A DNA stretch of 64,000 nt from the NCBI GenBank assembly GCA_934351835.1, contig CAKRJP010000003.1, positions 124,001 to 188,000 on the forward strand, in the 5' to 3' direction. The stretch's first letter is position 1, and each line of letters starts with the position of its first letter. A program made the position numbers and the translations under genes. This document shows, piece by piece, positions 15,833 through 24,912 of the stretch. The notes under the pieces are model-generated. The model was not told the origin of the DNA and did not search any database. It saw nothing but the letters and a program-made list of their open reading frames with translations. The DNA comes from an uncultured Lachnospiraceae bacterium (GTDB lineage Bacteria > Bacillota > Clostridia > Lachnospirales > Lachnospiraceae).

Positions 15833-17950
15833 ATGAAACAAAATAGTTTATTCAAAAGAATTTTATTCCAAAATTTCAAAAGTCATTTTAAAGAACTGAT
15901 GATTTTGATTTTATGTGAAACGATTCTGGTGGCTATTTCTTATGCAGGGGCGGTGGGTTATCAGATGTTTTCAGGAAAACATTCCACGCAGTTTTTTCTA
16001 CAGGAAGACGGGATGAGCCGGATGTTTGTATCTTCGGGAATGATTCTGTTATTCTGTGGTGTGGTACTGATCATCACTGTATTGATCTCTTATCTTGGAA
16101 AAAGAATTCCAGAGTATATGCTACTAAAACGGATGGGGATCACAGGAGCTGATCTGCGTAAGATGATTTTGTTTGAGGCGGGAGTTACTTATCTGATCGC
16201 AGTCGTGATGGGATTTATAGGAGGAACAGGCTTAGTATTTGGATTGAAAATGTTGTTGACTCACCAGCTGAATTTAAATTTTGCATTGGGAAAGATTTCG
16301 ATTTTGACATATCCACTAATCTGTCTGTTTACATTGATTATTTATATTCTGGGATTTTTACTTGTGAAGGAATTAGAGTATGATTTTCTGATTATCACCA
16401 ACACACAGGAAACAACCAGAAAAGAAAAATTAATCAGTAAATTTACAATACCCAAAATAATAATTGGCATCGGATGTTGTATTTATGCAGGATGGGGCTA
16501 TTCTAAAATCTGGAATTATGAAAATGTACTGCTCATAGGGCTTTTCTTTCTGGGGTTATATTTAACGGGAAGAAATCTAATAGCATTATGGTTAGAGAAT
16601 ATCCGGAGAAAGCACTATCAGAAGTATTACAAAAAGCTCTTGCAAAATCATCGGTTTTATTATCGTCCGAATACGGTTTCAAGGTATGTACTGTTCTTTT
16701 CACTGGTCAGCTTTCTGGGATGCTTTTATTTTGGATTTCAGGGAATCAGTATCCTGACTGCGGAGAAACCAGAGAGCTTGTATCCTTATGATTTTATGTG
16801 TATTGCGGATAATGAAGATGATGAATTTTTTGAAATGTTGAAAAATGATTACAACATTTCATTGGTGGAGTATCCGATGGTGCGAGTGGCAAATATTGAT
16901 AAGACGGAAAGAGTCGAGCGTTGGAGTGACATTCGGATACAGGGACAGCAAATCGGAATTTCAGAGTCAACGTATCATCAGTTGAAAAAAGCGCTGGATA
17001 CATCCTATCAGAAACGGGATCTTGGATTAGATAAAAAAGGAAAAAGAGTTTATATTGTTCATCAACAGGACAGCTCCGCAAAAGCACAACCTTTGGATTG
17101 GTTTTATGGAAAAAGGAAACCGGACTTACATGTGGGAATCCCTTGTACAAGTTCTACATGGGTAAAGAGAAGAGGAGCTACTTATGAGGAAAAAATCATC
17201 GTGGGAGAAGAAATCGGAAGTCTGACAGGATGTTATAGCACACCGAAATGTGAAAACCTGGTGGTATTTTCGGATAATTATTTTGAAAAAGCCAGAGAGC
17301 TGTGGAAAACAATTGATGTACGGACGAGTCTTACCCTTGAAAAATATAAAGAATGGATGTGTGAGGAGGACGATCCCGATCCGGTAGTGATGCAGGGGCC
17401 GACGAAGCTGGTGCTGATTCGTGCAAAAGCGGATGATAGAAAAATGATTGATACAAAACTGGAAACCTTAGAAGAGCAGCATAAATATATCGGAAATTAT
17501 GATTCTACGGTGAGATTTCATTATTCTTCTGAAACAGCGATTCAGGACTTAAAGACAGAGCGTGCGATGCGGCTTATGGTTTGCATCTATATCATAGGAA
17601 CTTTGGCGATCGTGGAGTGGATAATGCTGTACGCAATGTGGCAGATGGAGAAGAATGAAAAGAAGAATCGTGAAAGATTTCTGGCACAGATGGGCATGAC
17701 TCTGCGTGAAAGAAAACGGATGAACCGTCGAGAATTATATGTATATTTTGTAATACCGACGATTGTCCTGATATTCTCGGCGATTGTTTTTCTAAGAGAT
17801 GTTTTCAGGGCGAGAATATACGGTGAAAATCTCAGAATGATATGCGGTAGATATCAATTAATGATTCTGGTGGGATGGACATTGATCAATGGAATCTATT
17901 TTTGGATATTGAGCAAATGGATGGAAAAGGAGGTCGGAAAGTATGACTGA
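15833..17950 (+). CDS. BceB-type ABC transporter permease (FtsX family)
   Basis: The 705-residue membrane protein has the layout of peptide-resistance permeases of the BceB family: a transmembrane helix near residue 20, paired helices at about 55-130 and 145-170, two more around 205-245 and one near 285, a large outside domain (about 305-575), and three C-terminal helices with the FtsX-type segment LAQMGMTLRERKRMNRRELYVYF. Relatives detect and remove bacitracin, lantibiotics or similar peptides. ATG 15833 is favoured because GGAGG ends nine bases upstream. It overlaps the ATPase gene by eight bases. No sensor kinase or response regulator lies next to it. Confidence 0.85.
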   Translation: MKQNSLFKRILFQNFKSHFKELMILILCETILVAISYAGAVGYQMFSGKHSTQFFLQEDGMSRMFVSSGMILLFCGVVLIITVLISYLGKRIPEYMLLKRMGITGADLRKMILFEAGVTYLIAVVMGFIGGTGLVFGLKMLLTHQLNLNFALGKISILTYPLICLFTLIIYILGFLLVKELEYDFLIITNTQETTRKEKLISKFTIPKIIIGIGCCIYAGWGYSKIWNYENVLLIGLFFLGLYLTGRNLIALWLENIRRKHYQKYYKKLLQNHRFYYRPNTVSRYVLFFSLVSFLGCFYFGFQGISILTAEKPESLYPYDFMCIADNEDDEFFEMLKNDYNISLVEYPMVRVANIDKTERVERWSDIRIQGQQIGISESTYHQLKKALDTSYQKRDLGLDKKGKRVYIVHQQDSSAKAQPLDWFYGKRKPDLHVGIPCTSSTWVKRRGATYEEKIIVGEEIGSLTGCYSTPKCENLVVFSDNYFEKARELWKTIDVRTSLTLEKYKEWMCEEDDPDPVVMQGPTKLVLIRAKADDRKMIDTKLETLEEQHKYIGNYDSTVRFHYSSETAIQDLKTERAMRLMVCIYIIGTLAIVEWIMLYAMWQMEKNEKKNRERFLAQMGMTLRERKRMNRRELYVYFVIPTIVLIFSAIVFLRDVFRARIYGENLRMICGRYQLMILVGWTLINGIYFWILSKWMEKEVGKYD

Positions 17951-18707
17951 TTGTGTATTATTAAAAACAGAAAATCTGAAAAGAACTTATATGGTACAAA
18001 ATACAAAGATTGAAGTGTTAAAAGGGATTGATCTTACAATTGAGAGAGAAGAATTTGTGGCAATTATGGGAAAATCCGGATCCGGAAAGACAACCCTTTT
18101 GAAATTACTTGGAATATTAGACCGGCCAACAGAAGGAAAAGTATTTTTGGATGGAAAGGACGGATACACGTTAAGAGGTGACCGGCTTGCCAAAATCAGA
18201 CGGCAGAAAATGGGGTTTGTATATCAGGATTATTATCTGCTTGACAGTTTGTCTGTATTAGAAAATATCATGTTACCGGAAGTGTTAGATCATAAGAGTG
18301 CGGAAGAAAGTCTGGAAGAGGCAAAGAAACTGGCAAAGGTCATGGGTGTAGCTCATTTGTTGGAGAAACGAACCTTCGAGTTATCCGGAGGAGAAAAACA
18401 GAGAGTGGCGATTTGCCGGGCACTTGTGAATCAGCCGGAACTGATCCTTGCAGATGAACCGACAGGAAATTTGGACACCGCCTCCTCGGAAACGGTAATG
18501 TCCTATTTGAAAATGATCAACGAAGAATGGAAAAAAACTGTTGTTTTGGTCACACATGATCCGAATGTTGCAAGTTACTGTCAGCGGGTGTTGTTTGTAA
18601 AAGATGGAAGGATTGAAACAGAGCTGATGAAAAAAGGAAATGCAGATGTTTTTTGCGATGAGATCATAGAAATACAAAAAAGAATATTAAAAAATGAATC
18701 GCGCTAA
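17943..18707 (+). CDS. BceA-type ABC transporter ATP-binding protein
   Basis: The 254-residue ATPase of the MacB/BceA class powers the preceding permease. Walker A is GKSGSGKTTLL, the Q loop is in GFVYQDYYLLDSLSVLENI, the signature is LSGGEKQRVAICRAL, Walker B is LILADEPTGNLD, and the switch His is in VVLVTHDPNVASYC. The gene begins inside the permease's 3' end with AAAGGAGG as its site, so the two are coupled. The usual order in Bacillus is ATPase first; here it is permease first. Confidence 0.93.
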   Translation: MTDCVLLKTENLKRTYMVQNTKIEVLKGIDLTIEREEFVAIMGKSGSGKTTLLKLLGILDRPTEGKVFLDGKDGYTLRGDRLAKIRRQKMGFVYQDYYLLDSLSVLENIMLPEVLDHKSAEESLEEAKKLAKVMGVAHLLEKRTFELSGGEKQRVAICRALVNQPELILADEPTGNLDTASSETVMSYLKMINEEWKKTVVLVTHDPNVASYCQRVLFVKDGRIETELMKKGNADVFCDEIIEIQKRILKNESR

Positions 18708-18746
18708 ATGTGTTGGAGAAAGAAGATAGAAAAGAATATTTCAGAG

Positions 18747-18785
18747 AAAAACCAGATGGAAAATCAGATTGCCATCTGGTTTTTT
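18747..18785 (+). terminator. Terminator of the BceB-BceA operon
   Basis: AAAAACCAGATGG pairs with CCATCTGGTTTTT around a 12-base loop, followed by the T run. Confidence 0.9.
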
Positions 18786-18884
18786 GCTGTAGACATATGT
18801 TATACTAACAAAGTGTGTAAAATAGCAAAATTATAGATAAAACGTATAAAAACAGAGTGTTCAAAACGCACAAGGAGGAAGAAT

Positions 18885-19328
18885 ATGGGATACAGTAATA
18901 CGATCCAGCAGTTGACGATATACATGAATGACCGTTCTAAAGGATTGGATGAAGTTTTAGGGATATTAGGAACAGAAAAAGTAAATATTGTTGCGTTAAA
19001 TCTGGCGGATACGTCTGATTATGGTCTCTTAAGACTAATCGTCTCTGACCCGCACAGAGGAAGAATGGTGCTTAGAGAAGCAGGATATGAGGCACGGCTG
19101 ATTGATGTGATCGCGTTCAAAGTATCACATGCAGCAGGTTCTTTGAGTAAAGCGATGCATCAGTTGGTGGATGGTGAGATTGACATCCAGTATATGTATG
19201 CATTTGCAAATGGCGATGAAGCATCTGCAGTGTTGAAGAGCGATGATGTTGCAAGAGCAATTGATATTTTAAATGGTTGTGGTTATGAAGTCTACAGTGC
19301 AGACGAGGCTTATCTGGCCAACCAATAA
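18885..19328 (+). CDS. Tandem ACT-domain protein
   Basis: The 147-residue protein consists of two ACT-type ligand-binding domains. The first (residues 6-70) starts QQLTIYMNDRSKGLDEVLGILGTEKVNIVALNLAD, and the second (about 72-143) contains MHQLVDGEIDIQYMYAFA and ends in ILNGCGYEVYSADE. Stand-alone ACT pairs usually bind amino acids and regulate another protein. No enzymatic motif is present. AAGGAGGAAG precedes the ATG. The AEC transporter gene follows after 33 bases and may be co-transcribed, which would fit a role in amino- or organic-acid sensing. Confidence 0.85.
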   Translation: MGYSNTIQQLTIYMNDRSKGLDEVLGILGTEKVNIVALNLADTSDYGLLRLIVSDPHRGRMVLREAGYEARLIDVIAFKVSHAAGSLSKAMHQLVDGEIDIQYMYAFANGDEASAVLKSDDVARAIDILNGCGYEVYSADEAYLANQ

Positions 19329-19361
19329 CAGTGATTAAAGGGGAATGAGGAAAGGTACGAA

Positions 19362-20279
19362 ATGTTATTATTTCAACAGATGCTGGTACTATTTATCTAT
19401 ATTTTGATAGGTTATATCGCCTGCAAAAAAGGAAAACTGGATGAGGCTTTCAGTAAGAAAACCTCGTGGCTGGTAGTGGAAGTGGCGAACATTGCACTGG
19501 TAATCTCAGCGGCAGTAAACAGTGATGGAAGTATTGAAGGGAAAGATCTTTTGGTGACACTGGTGCTGGCGGTCTGCGTATTTGCAATACTGATCGTAGT
19601 AGCATGTTTTGTGCCGGTAATTTTTCAGGTGCCAACGGATGAAAAAGGAACGTATCGGGTCATGACGGTGTTTAACAACATTGGATTTATGGGATATCCT
19701 ATCATTGCAGCAATCTATGGAAATACAGCACTATTATATGCAGTGATATTTTCTATTATATTTAATTTTCTGGTATATACTTATGGGATACAGATGATCC
19801 GTGGGGATCAGAATGACGGGGAAAAATTTAAAATTACGAGTATTCTGACAAATGCAGGAGTAATCGGAAGTTTTATTGCACTGTTGTTATATATCACCCA
19901 GTGCCCGGTGCCACAGTTTGTAAAATCTACGGCGAGTGGGCTGAGTAATTTGACAGCACCGTTGAGTATGATGGTCATCGGAATTTCACTTTGCAGTATT
20001 CCATTGAAAAAATTATTTTCAGATGTCAGATTGTTGGCGTATTCTTTTGTGAAACTGTTGATTATCCCGGTGATCGGGACACTTTTAATCAAACAAGTGA
20101 TTGATAATGAGATGTTATGCCGTGTCTGTATGATTATTCTTGCAACACCGGCGGCAAGTATGACCGTTATGCTCGCGGAACAGTATGAAGGAAATTTAGA
20201 GATTGCATCCAGGGGAGTTGCACTTACGACATTGTTGTCGGTAGCGACAATTCCAATCGTGTCTGCGATTGTATTTTAA
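19362..20279 (+). CDS. AEC family (auxin efflux carrier-type) transporter
   Basis: The 305-residue protein has ten predicted membrane helices in two halves. Family marks include MLVLFIYILIGYIACKKGKL at the N-terminus, VFNNIGFMGYPIIAAIYG in the first half and ATPAASMTVMLAEQYEGNLEIASRGVALTTLLS (in pieces) near the end. Bacterial relatives carry malate, malonate or other organic acids. The substrate cannot be determined here. Its RBS is a modest GGGGAATGAGGAAAGG-type stretch. Confidence 0.9.
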   Translation: MLLFQQMLVLFIYILIGYIACKKGKLDEAFSKKTSWLVVEVANIALVISAAVNSDGSIEGKDLLVTLVLAVCVFAILIVVACFVPVIFQVPTDEKGTYRVMTVFNNIGFMGYPIIAAIYGNTALLYAVIFSIIFNFLVYTYGIQMIRGDQNDGEKFKITSILTNAGVIGSFIALLLYITQCPVPQFVKSTASGLSNLTAPLSMMVIGISLCSIPLKKLFSDVRLLAYSFVKLLIIPVIGTLLIKQVIDNEMLCRVCMIILATPAASMTVMLAEQYEGNLEIASRGVALTTLLSVATIPIVSAIVF

Positions 20280-20337
20280 GATAACTTTATATATAATAGA
20301 AAAATATAGGACATAAATTTAAGGAGGCAGCGGCAGA

Positions 20338-21201
20338 ATGGAGAACATGCCGATGTGCATTGCCCTGGATCTGGACGGAACAACGTTGGATCATACGGGC
20401 AATCTTTCAGAAGTAAATAGAGAAGCAATAGAATATGCAATCTCGAAAGGCGTTCATATTATCATTGCCAGTGGGCGTTCTTTTCAGTCACTTCCTAAAT
20501 CGGTGACGGAGATTCCGGGTATGGAGTATGCAGTGACTTCCAATGGCGCCTCTGTGTGTCATGTGCCGACTGGCAAGATCCTGCAGGGATATACGATTGA
20601 AGAGAATGTGGTACATAGGATCCTGGAACTTACAGAAGACGAAGAAATCGTCTATGAAGCATTTATCGATGGACATGCCTATGCGGATGTTGCTTATGTG
20701 AGAGATCCGGTCAGATATGGAGCAAGTCCGGAGGCTGTTGAGTATGTGAAAGGAACCAGGCAGTTTGTGGAGAACATGCAGCAATTTATGCGGGCGCATG
20801 CCGGAGAACTGGATAGCATAGATATTGTAGTGCGTAATCTGGAAATGAAAGACAGAATCCGTGAGAAACTGGCATGTATTTCCGATGAGATATACCTTAC
20901 ATCTTCGGTAGATCAGCTGGTGGAAATTGCAGATAAGAATGCCGGCAAGGCTTCGGGCCTTAAGTATTTAAAAGAACAGCTAAAGATTCCGAGAGAACAT
21001 ATGGCTGCATTTGGGAATGCAGATAATGATATTGATATGATCAGATATGCCGGATACGGATATGCTGTGGATAATGCGTCAGAGCACTGTAAAGAGGCTG
21101 CGGATCATATTGTCGGAAGTAATGATGAAGATGGAGTAGCCCAGGGGATTTATGAGTTCTTGAACTGTATGGAAGAAAAATTTGCCCATGGGGAGAACTA
21201 A
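20338..21201 (+). CDS. Cof-type HAD-IIB hydrolase
   Basis: The 287-residue soluble phosphatase has motif I ALDLDGTTLDHTGNLS, motif II IIIASGRSFQSL, the Lys in KASGLKYLKEQL, and motif IV AFGNADNDIDMIRYAGYGYAV. The C2B-type cap lies between residues about 85 and 195. Relatives hydrolyse sugar phosphates, pyridoxal phosphate or flavin mononucleotide. The exact substrate is unknown. AAGGAGGCAG precedes the ATG. Confidence 0.93.
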   Translation: MENMPMCIALDLDGTTLDHTGNLSEVNREAIEYAISKGVHIIIASGRSFQSLPKSVTEIPGMEYAVTSNGASVCHVPTGKILQGYTIEENVVHRILELTEDEEIVYEAFIDGHAYADVAYVRDPVRYGASPEAVEYVKGTRQFVENMQQFMRAHAGELDSIDIVVRNLEMKDRIREKLACISDEIYLTSSVDQLVEIADKNAGKASGLKYLKEQLKIPREHMAAFGNADNDIDMIRYAGYGYAVDNASEHCKEAADHIVGSNDEDGVAQGIYEFLNCMEEKFAHGEN

Positions 21202-21236
21202 AAGTATAATCATAAAGAAAGAATGAGGATGGATCT

Positions 21237-22001
21237 ATGGCAGAAAATATGCAAGAGTTAGAAGAATTAAAAAGTGAAACAAAGCACAGGTTACAGCATG
21301 AAGAAGCATGGTATGTTGTTTTTTCCAAGAGTACACATATGCCGTATGTAGAGTGCGACGAAGAGACTTTTGATGATGAAGTACTGGTTTATTTTACAGA
21401 AGATCAGGCAAAAACAGAAGTTGAAAAACTGATAGCAGAAGGTGAGTCTACACAGGTTCTTAAAGTAGAGAATAAAGGAGTGTTACCGTTCTGCGTAAAT
21501 TTATTCTTTATGGGTGTAAACTGTATTTTTGCAGGCAGAGGAACTGATAAAGAAGTGAGGATTCAGCTGGATGAATTTGTACAGAGAAATGAATCGAAAG
21601 AAGATGCCGATGAGGTGACTAAGATAGAAAATCCGGAGTTACATTTAACTGCGCTTTATTTCGTACAGGAGCTTAGAAAGCAGGGTACACCGGAACTTAC
21701 TGATAAGTTAAAAGAACTGGATGAGGAATTAAAGGTTCATTTTAACGAGGGACGTTATATTGTGGCTACCAAAAATGATCAGCTCTGTCAATTGCAGAAA
21801 AATGAAGATACATATCAGCCGCTTTTTACAGACTACCAGGAGTTCTGGAAATTTAATCGGGGGCAGGATTTCAAGGCGGCTGTTTTGCCGGCGGAAAATC
21901 TGCCTAAAATCTTAAAACCAGAGACAAAAGGCATTGTTATTAATCCAATTGGAGTAAATCTGATGTTAAATGTTGCATTACAGAATGAAAAGGAGTTATA
22001 A
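21237..22001 (+). CDS. SseB-like protein
   Basis: The 254-residue soluble acidic protein has no signal or membrane segment. Its C-terminal half (NDQLCQLQKNEDTYQPLFTDYQEFWKF..FKAAVLPAENLPKILKPETKGIVINPIGVNLML, read in parts) resembles the SseB N-terminal domain, in which a value is compared with a threshold-like field. The N-terminal part has a similar start-stop pattern (AWYVVFSKSTHMPYVECDEETFDDEVLVYF). SseB is linked to altered serine sensitivity in E. coli, but its biochemical role is unclear. This assignment comes from pattern memory and is tentative. The nitroreductase follows after 41 bases. Confidence 0.6.
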   Translation: MAENMQELEELKSETKHRLQHEEAWYVVFSKSTHMPYVECDEETFDDEVLVYFTEDQAKTEVEKLIAEGESTQVLKVENKGVLPFCVNLFFMGVNCIFAGRGTDKEVRIQLDEFVQRNESKEDADEVTKIENPELHLTALYFVQELRKQGTPELTDKLKELDEELKVHFNEGRYIVATKNDQLCQLQKNEDTYQPLFTDYQEFWKFNRGQDFKAAVLPAENLPKILKPETKGIVINPIGVNLMLNVALQNEKEL

Positions 22002-22042
22002 TCAGTTTTGGTAAAAATAATTAAATTGGGAGGAGAGATACC

Positions 22043-22567
22043 ATGGAATTATTAGAATTAATGAGACATCGTCGCAGCATTAGAAACTTTACAGAAGAAG
22101 CTGTTACAGATGAGCAGGTAAATAAAGTATTAGAGGCAGGACTTTTGGCTGCATCCGGTAAAGCAAGACGACCTTGGGAATTCATCGTAGTTCGCAATAA
22201 AGAGACTTTAAAGAAGATGGTAGAGTGCCGTAACGGTGGTTCTGCTTCATTAGTAGAAGCAAATGTGGCAATTGCCGTAGTTGCAGATACAGAAAAGACA
22301 GATGTATGGACAGAAGATGCATCTATCGCAATGGCTAACATGATGTTAGAAGCAGAGGATTTAGGATTAGGATGCTGCTGGGTACAGGGAAGACTGAGAG
22401 AAGCAGTAGACGGAAGAAGTACAAGTGATTTCTTAAGAGATGTTCTTGGATATCCGGAGACTTATGAGCTTGAAGCAGTCCTTGCCCTTGGTGTTGCTGA
22501 GTCACATCCAGGTGCACATAGCAAAGACGAGTTAGAGTTAGACAAGATCCATAACGAGAAATTCTAA
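22043..22567 (+). CDS. Nitroreductase family protein
   Basis: The 174-residue flavoprotein of the nitroreductase fold has the FMN-binding start MRHRRSIRNFTEEAV, the ASGKARRPWEFIVVRNKETL segment, and DLGLGCCWVQG and VLALGVAESHPG near the C-terminus. Such enzymes reduce nitro compounds, quinones or flavins with NAD(P)H. It is short for the family but appears complete. GGGAGGAGAGATACC lies before the ATG, and a strong terminator follows. Confidence 0.92.
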   Translation: MELLELMRHRRSIRNFTEEAVTDEQVNKVLEAGLLAASGKARRPWEFIVVRNKETLKKMVECRNGGSASLVEANVAIAVVADTEKTDVWTEDASIAMANMMLEAEDLGLGCCWVQGRLREAVDGRSTSDFLRDVLGYPETYELEAVLALGVAESHPGAHSKDELELDKIHNEKF

Positions 22568-22584
22568 GTTAGTTTCAGACAGTA

Positions 22585-22618
22585 AAAAAGACCAGATGCG
22601 AAAGCGTCTGGTCTTTTT
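22585..22618. terminator. Bidirectional terminator between nitroreductase and csp
   Basis: AAAAAGACCAGATGC pairs with GCGTCTGGTCTTTTT around a GAAA loop. T runs follow on both strands, so it can serve the nitroreductase (+) and the cold shock gene (-). Confidence 0.9.
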
Positions 22619-22731
22619 GCCGTGTTCATAATCTCATTTTGCATATAGCTTTTAAAAATATTAAAATAATGATTTGGAATCTATTTCTTAATAAATAAAA
22701 GGTACAGTCAAATTGTGATTAGTGCTAGGAA

Positions 22732-22929
22732 TTAAAGTTTTGTTACATTTACTGCCTGAGGTCCCTTAGCTCCTTCAGTTACATCGTACTCTACTTCCTG
22801 ACCTTCCTCGAGAGTCTTAAATCCCTCCATGTTCAGTCCTGAGTAGTGTACGAAGACATCTTTGCCGGATTCATCAGAGATGAAACCATAGCCTTTTTGG
22901 TTGTTAAACCATTTTACAGTACCTTTCAT
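22732..22929 (-). CDS. csp: Cold shock protein
   Basis: The 65-residue protein is a single cold-shock domain that binds single-stranded nucleic acid and acts as an RNA chaperone. RNP1 is KGYGFISDE and RNP2 is VFVHYSGL, both intact; MKGTVKWFNNQKG and GPQAVNVTKL are family-typical ends. GGAGG lies nine bases before the ATG. The start is about 40 bases downstream of its promoter, so the long thermosensing leader known from E. coli cspA is absent. Confidence 0.97.
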   Translation of the reverse strand: MKGTVKWFNNQKGYGFISDESGKDVFVHYSGLNMEGFKTLEEGQEVEYDVTEGAKGPQAVNVTKL

Positions 22930-22977
22930 TGTGCTACCTCCATTAAAATATGAATGAATTATAAATAATACTTGTTC

Positions 22978-23006
22978 AGATTAGCATTTTTGGACAAATA
23001 AGTCAA
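22978..23006 (-). promoter_or_regulatory. Sigma-A promoter of csp
   Basis: On the minus strand TTGACT (23006-23001) and TAATCT (22983-22978) are spaced by 17 bases, about 50 bases before the start codon. Confidence 0.75.
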
Positions 23007-23069
23007 TGCATACCGTGGGTTTTTGTATCTTTTTTCACAAAACAAAAGTTTGCGGATTGTGTATTCTGC

Positions 23070-23098
23070 TTGACGAACAGTTCGTAACCGTGTAAAGT
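23070..23098 (+). promoter_or_regulatory. Promoter of ptsI
   Basis: TTGACG (23070-23075) and TAAAGT (23093-23098) are spaced by 17 bases. A perfect ACGAAC-A-GTTCGT inverted repeat starts inside the -35 box and could be an operator. It is not a LexA-type box because the half sites are one base apart. Confidence 0.55.
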
Positions 23099-23160
23099 TA
23101 TGATGTAAGAAAATCGGATTTTATCCTCTTACAACATGATATGAAAAGGAATAGAAAATT

Positions 23161-24786
23161 ATGATTACGTTGACAGGAAAAAAGATATCTGAAGGAATTG
23201 TCATGGGAAAGCTCGTTTTTTATAAAAGAGACGAGAAAGAAGTCCGTCGTATCTATGTGAAAGATGTAGAAAAAGAGGTCATGCGTTTCCAGAAGGCAAG
23301 ACAGAAGGCTATCTTGGAACTGAAGATCTTGTATGATACTGCAAGTAAAGAAATCGGAGAGGCGAATGCTGCGATTTTTGAGATGCAGCAGATGATATTG
23401 GAAGATACAGATATGGTCGACAAGGTTACATCGATCATTGCCACACAGAAGCTAAATGCAGAATATGCAGTGCAGACAGCATCACAAACATTTATTTCTG
23501 AGGCAATTGCCAGTCAGAAGAATTATGTGCAGGGACATGATATTGATGTGAAGGATGTTACCCATCGGTTATTGCAGATTTTATCCAGAGACTGGAAAGA
23601 CCGTATGCTGACGGATGAGCCATTTGTTCTTGGTGCAGGAGAATTGTATCCGAGTGAGGCGGCTCAGTTAGATAAGACAAAGGTTTTGGGATTTGTTACC
23701 AGATATGGTACGATTAATTCCCACACGGCGGTTCTTGCACGTACCAAAGGAATCCCTTCAGTAATCGGATTGGGAGAAGCGTTAAAGAAAGATTATGACG
23801 GTAAGACGATCATCGTAGACGGATATGAGGGTAAAATTTATATTGAGCCCGATTATACAACGATTACGAAGATGAAAGAGCGTCAAAGTACAACGAAGAC
23901 GAAGGTTATGAATCTGGAACGTCTGAAAGGTAAGGAGAATATCACACAAAGTGGACGAAGAATTGACGTCTGTGCGAATATCAGTTCCAGAGAAGACATT
24001 GAGAATGTACTGCGCAGTGATGCCGGTGGAGTTGGCCTTTTTAGAAGTGAATTTATTTATATGGAGAATGGACTGAAGATGCCAACAGAGGATCAGCAGT
24101 TTCAGGTATATAAATTTGCGGCAGAGGCCATGGGAGAGAAGAAAGTAGTTATCCGCACGGCAGACCTTGGTGGAGATAAAGTGGCAGAGTGCCTGAATCT
24201 TGGAGAAGAAGCAAATCCGGCGCTAGGATATCGTGGCATCCGGGTGTCCCTGGATAAAGAAGAGATTTACAGAACGCAGCTCCGAGCGATCCTTCGTGCA
24301 TCTGCATATGGAAATATTCAGATAATGTTACCACTGATTACGTCCGTGGATGAAGTGAAGAGGGCGAAGCTGATGATTGAACGTGCCAAACGGGAATTGA
24401 AAGAAGAGAAAACCAGTTTCGATGAGCATATCAAAGTCGGTGTAATGATTGAAACTCCGGCGGCAGTGATGATCAGTGGAGAACTGGCAAGAGAAGTGGA
24501 TTTCTTCAGTATAGGAACCAATGATCTGACACAGTTTACATTAGGAATGGACAGAACCAATGAGAAATTAGACAGATATTATAATACGCACCATCCGGCA
24601 CTCCTTAAGATGATTCGTATTGTGACAAACAATGTTCATCTGGAGAATAAGCATATCAGTATCTGTGGAGATATGGCAGCAGATTTGGAATTGACAGAGT
24701 TTTTCATTCAGTTGGGAGTGGATGAGCTTTCTGTTGCACCGGGACAGGTGCTTGCCCTCAGAAAGAAGATTCGTGAGATCCAGTAG
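23161..24786 (+). CDS. ptsI: Phosphoenolpyruvate-protein phosphotransferase (PTS enzyme I)
   Basis: The 541-residue cytoplasmic enzyme takes phosphate from phosphoenolpyruvate and passes it to HPr at the head of the sugar PTS. The phosphorylated His188 lies in GTINSHTAVLARTKGIPSV. The PEP-binding barrel shows GGVGLFRSEFIYM, NPALGYRGIRVSLD, GVMIETPAAVMI, FSIGTNDLTQFTLGMDR and the catalytic Cys in ISICGDMAAD. The length is slightly below the usual 570. It stands alone: no ptsH or crr gene is adjacent, which differs from the classical ptsHI operon. The ATG site is weak (AAAGGAATAG). Confidence 0.96.
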   Translation: MITLTGKKISEGIVMGKLVFYKRDEKEVRRIYVKDVEKEVMRFQKARQKAILELKILYDTASKEIGEANAAIFEMQQMILEDTDMVDKVTSIIATQKLNAEYAVQTASQTFISEAIASQKNYVQGHDIDVKDVTHRLLQILSRDWKDRMLTDEPFVLGAGELYPSEAAQLDKTKVLGFVTRYGTINSHTAVLARTKGIPSVIGLGEALKKDYDGKTIIVDGYEGKIYIEPDYTTITKMKERQSTTKTKVMNLERLKGKENITQSGRRIDVCANISSREDIENVLRSDAGGVGLFRSEFIYMENGLKMPTEDQQFQVYKFAAEAMGEKKVVIRTADLGGDKVAECLNLGEEANPALGYRGIRVSLDKEEIYRTQLRAILRASAYGNIQIMLPLITSVDEVKRAKLMIERAKRELKEEKTSFDEHIKVGVMIETPAAVMISGELAREVDFFSIGTNDLTQFTLGMDRTNEKLDRYYNTHHPALLKMIRIVTNNVHLENKHISICGDMAADLELTEFFIQLGVDELSVAPGQVLALRKKIREIQ

Positions 24787-24831
24787 GCAGAACATTTATA
24801 CTAATGAATAGTGATTAGAATTACTAATTGG

Positions 24832-24861
24832 CAGGCCCGTTGAAATTGCGGGTCTGTTTTG
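24832..24861 (+). terminator. Terminator of ptsI
   Basis: CAGGCCCG pairs with CGGGTCTG around a 9-base loop and is followed by TTTT. Confidence 0.75.
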
Positions 24862-24912
24862 CTACTATGATATAAGATATTCGGACATGAGATAAAAAAG
24901 AGGAGGGACATC

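Noticed and set aside
23071..23084. LexA box at the ptsI promoter
   Set aside because: GAAC and GTTC are separated by one base, whereas the Gram-positive LexA box needs four.
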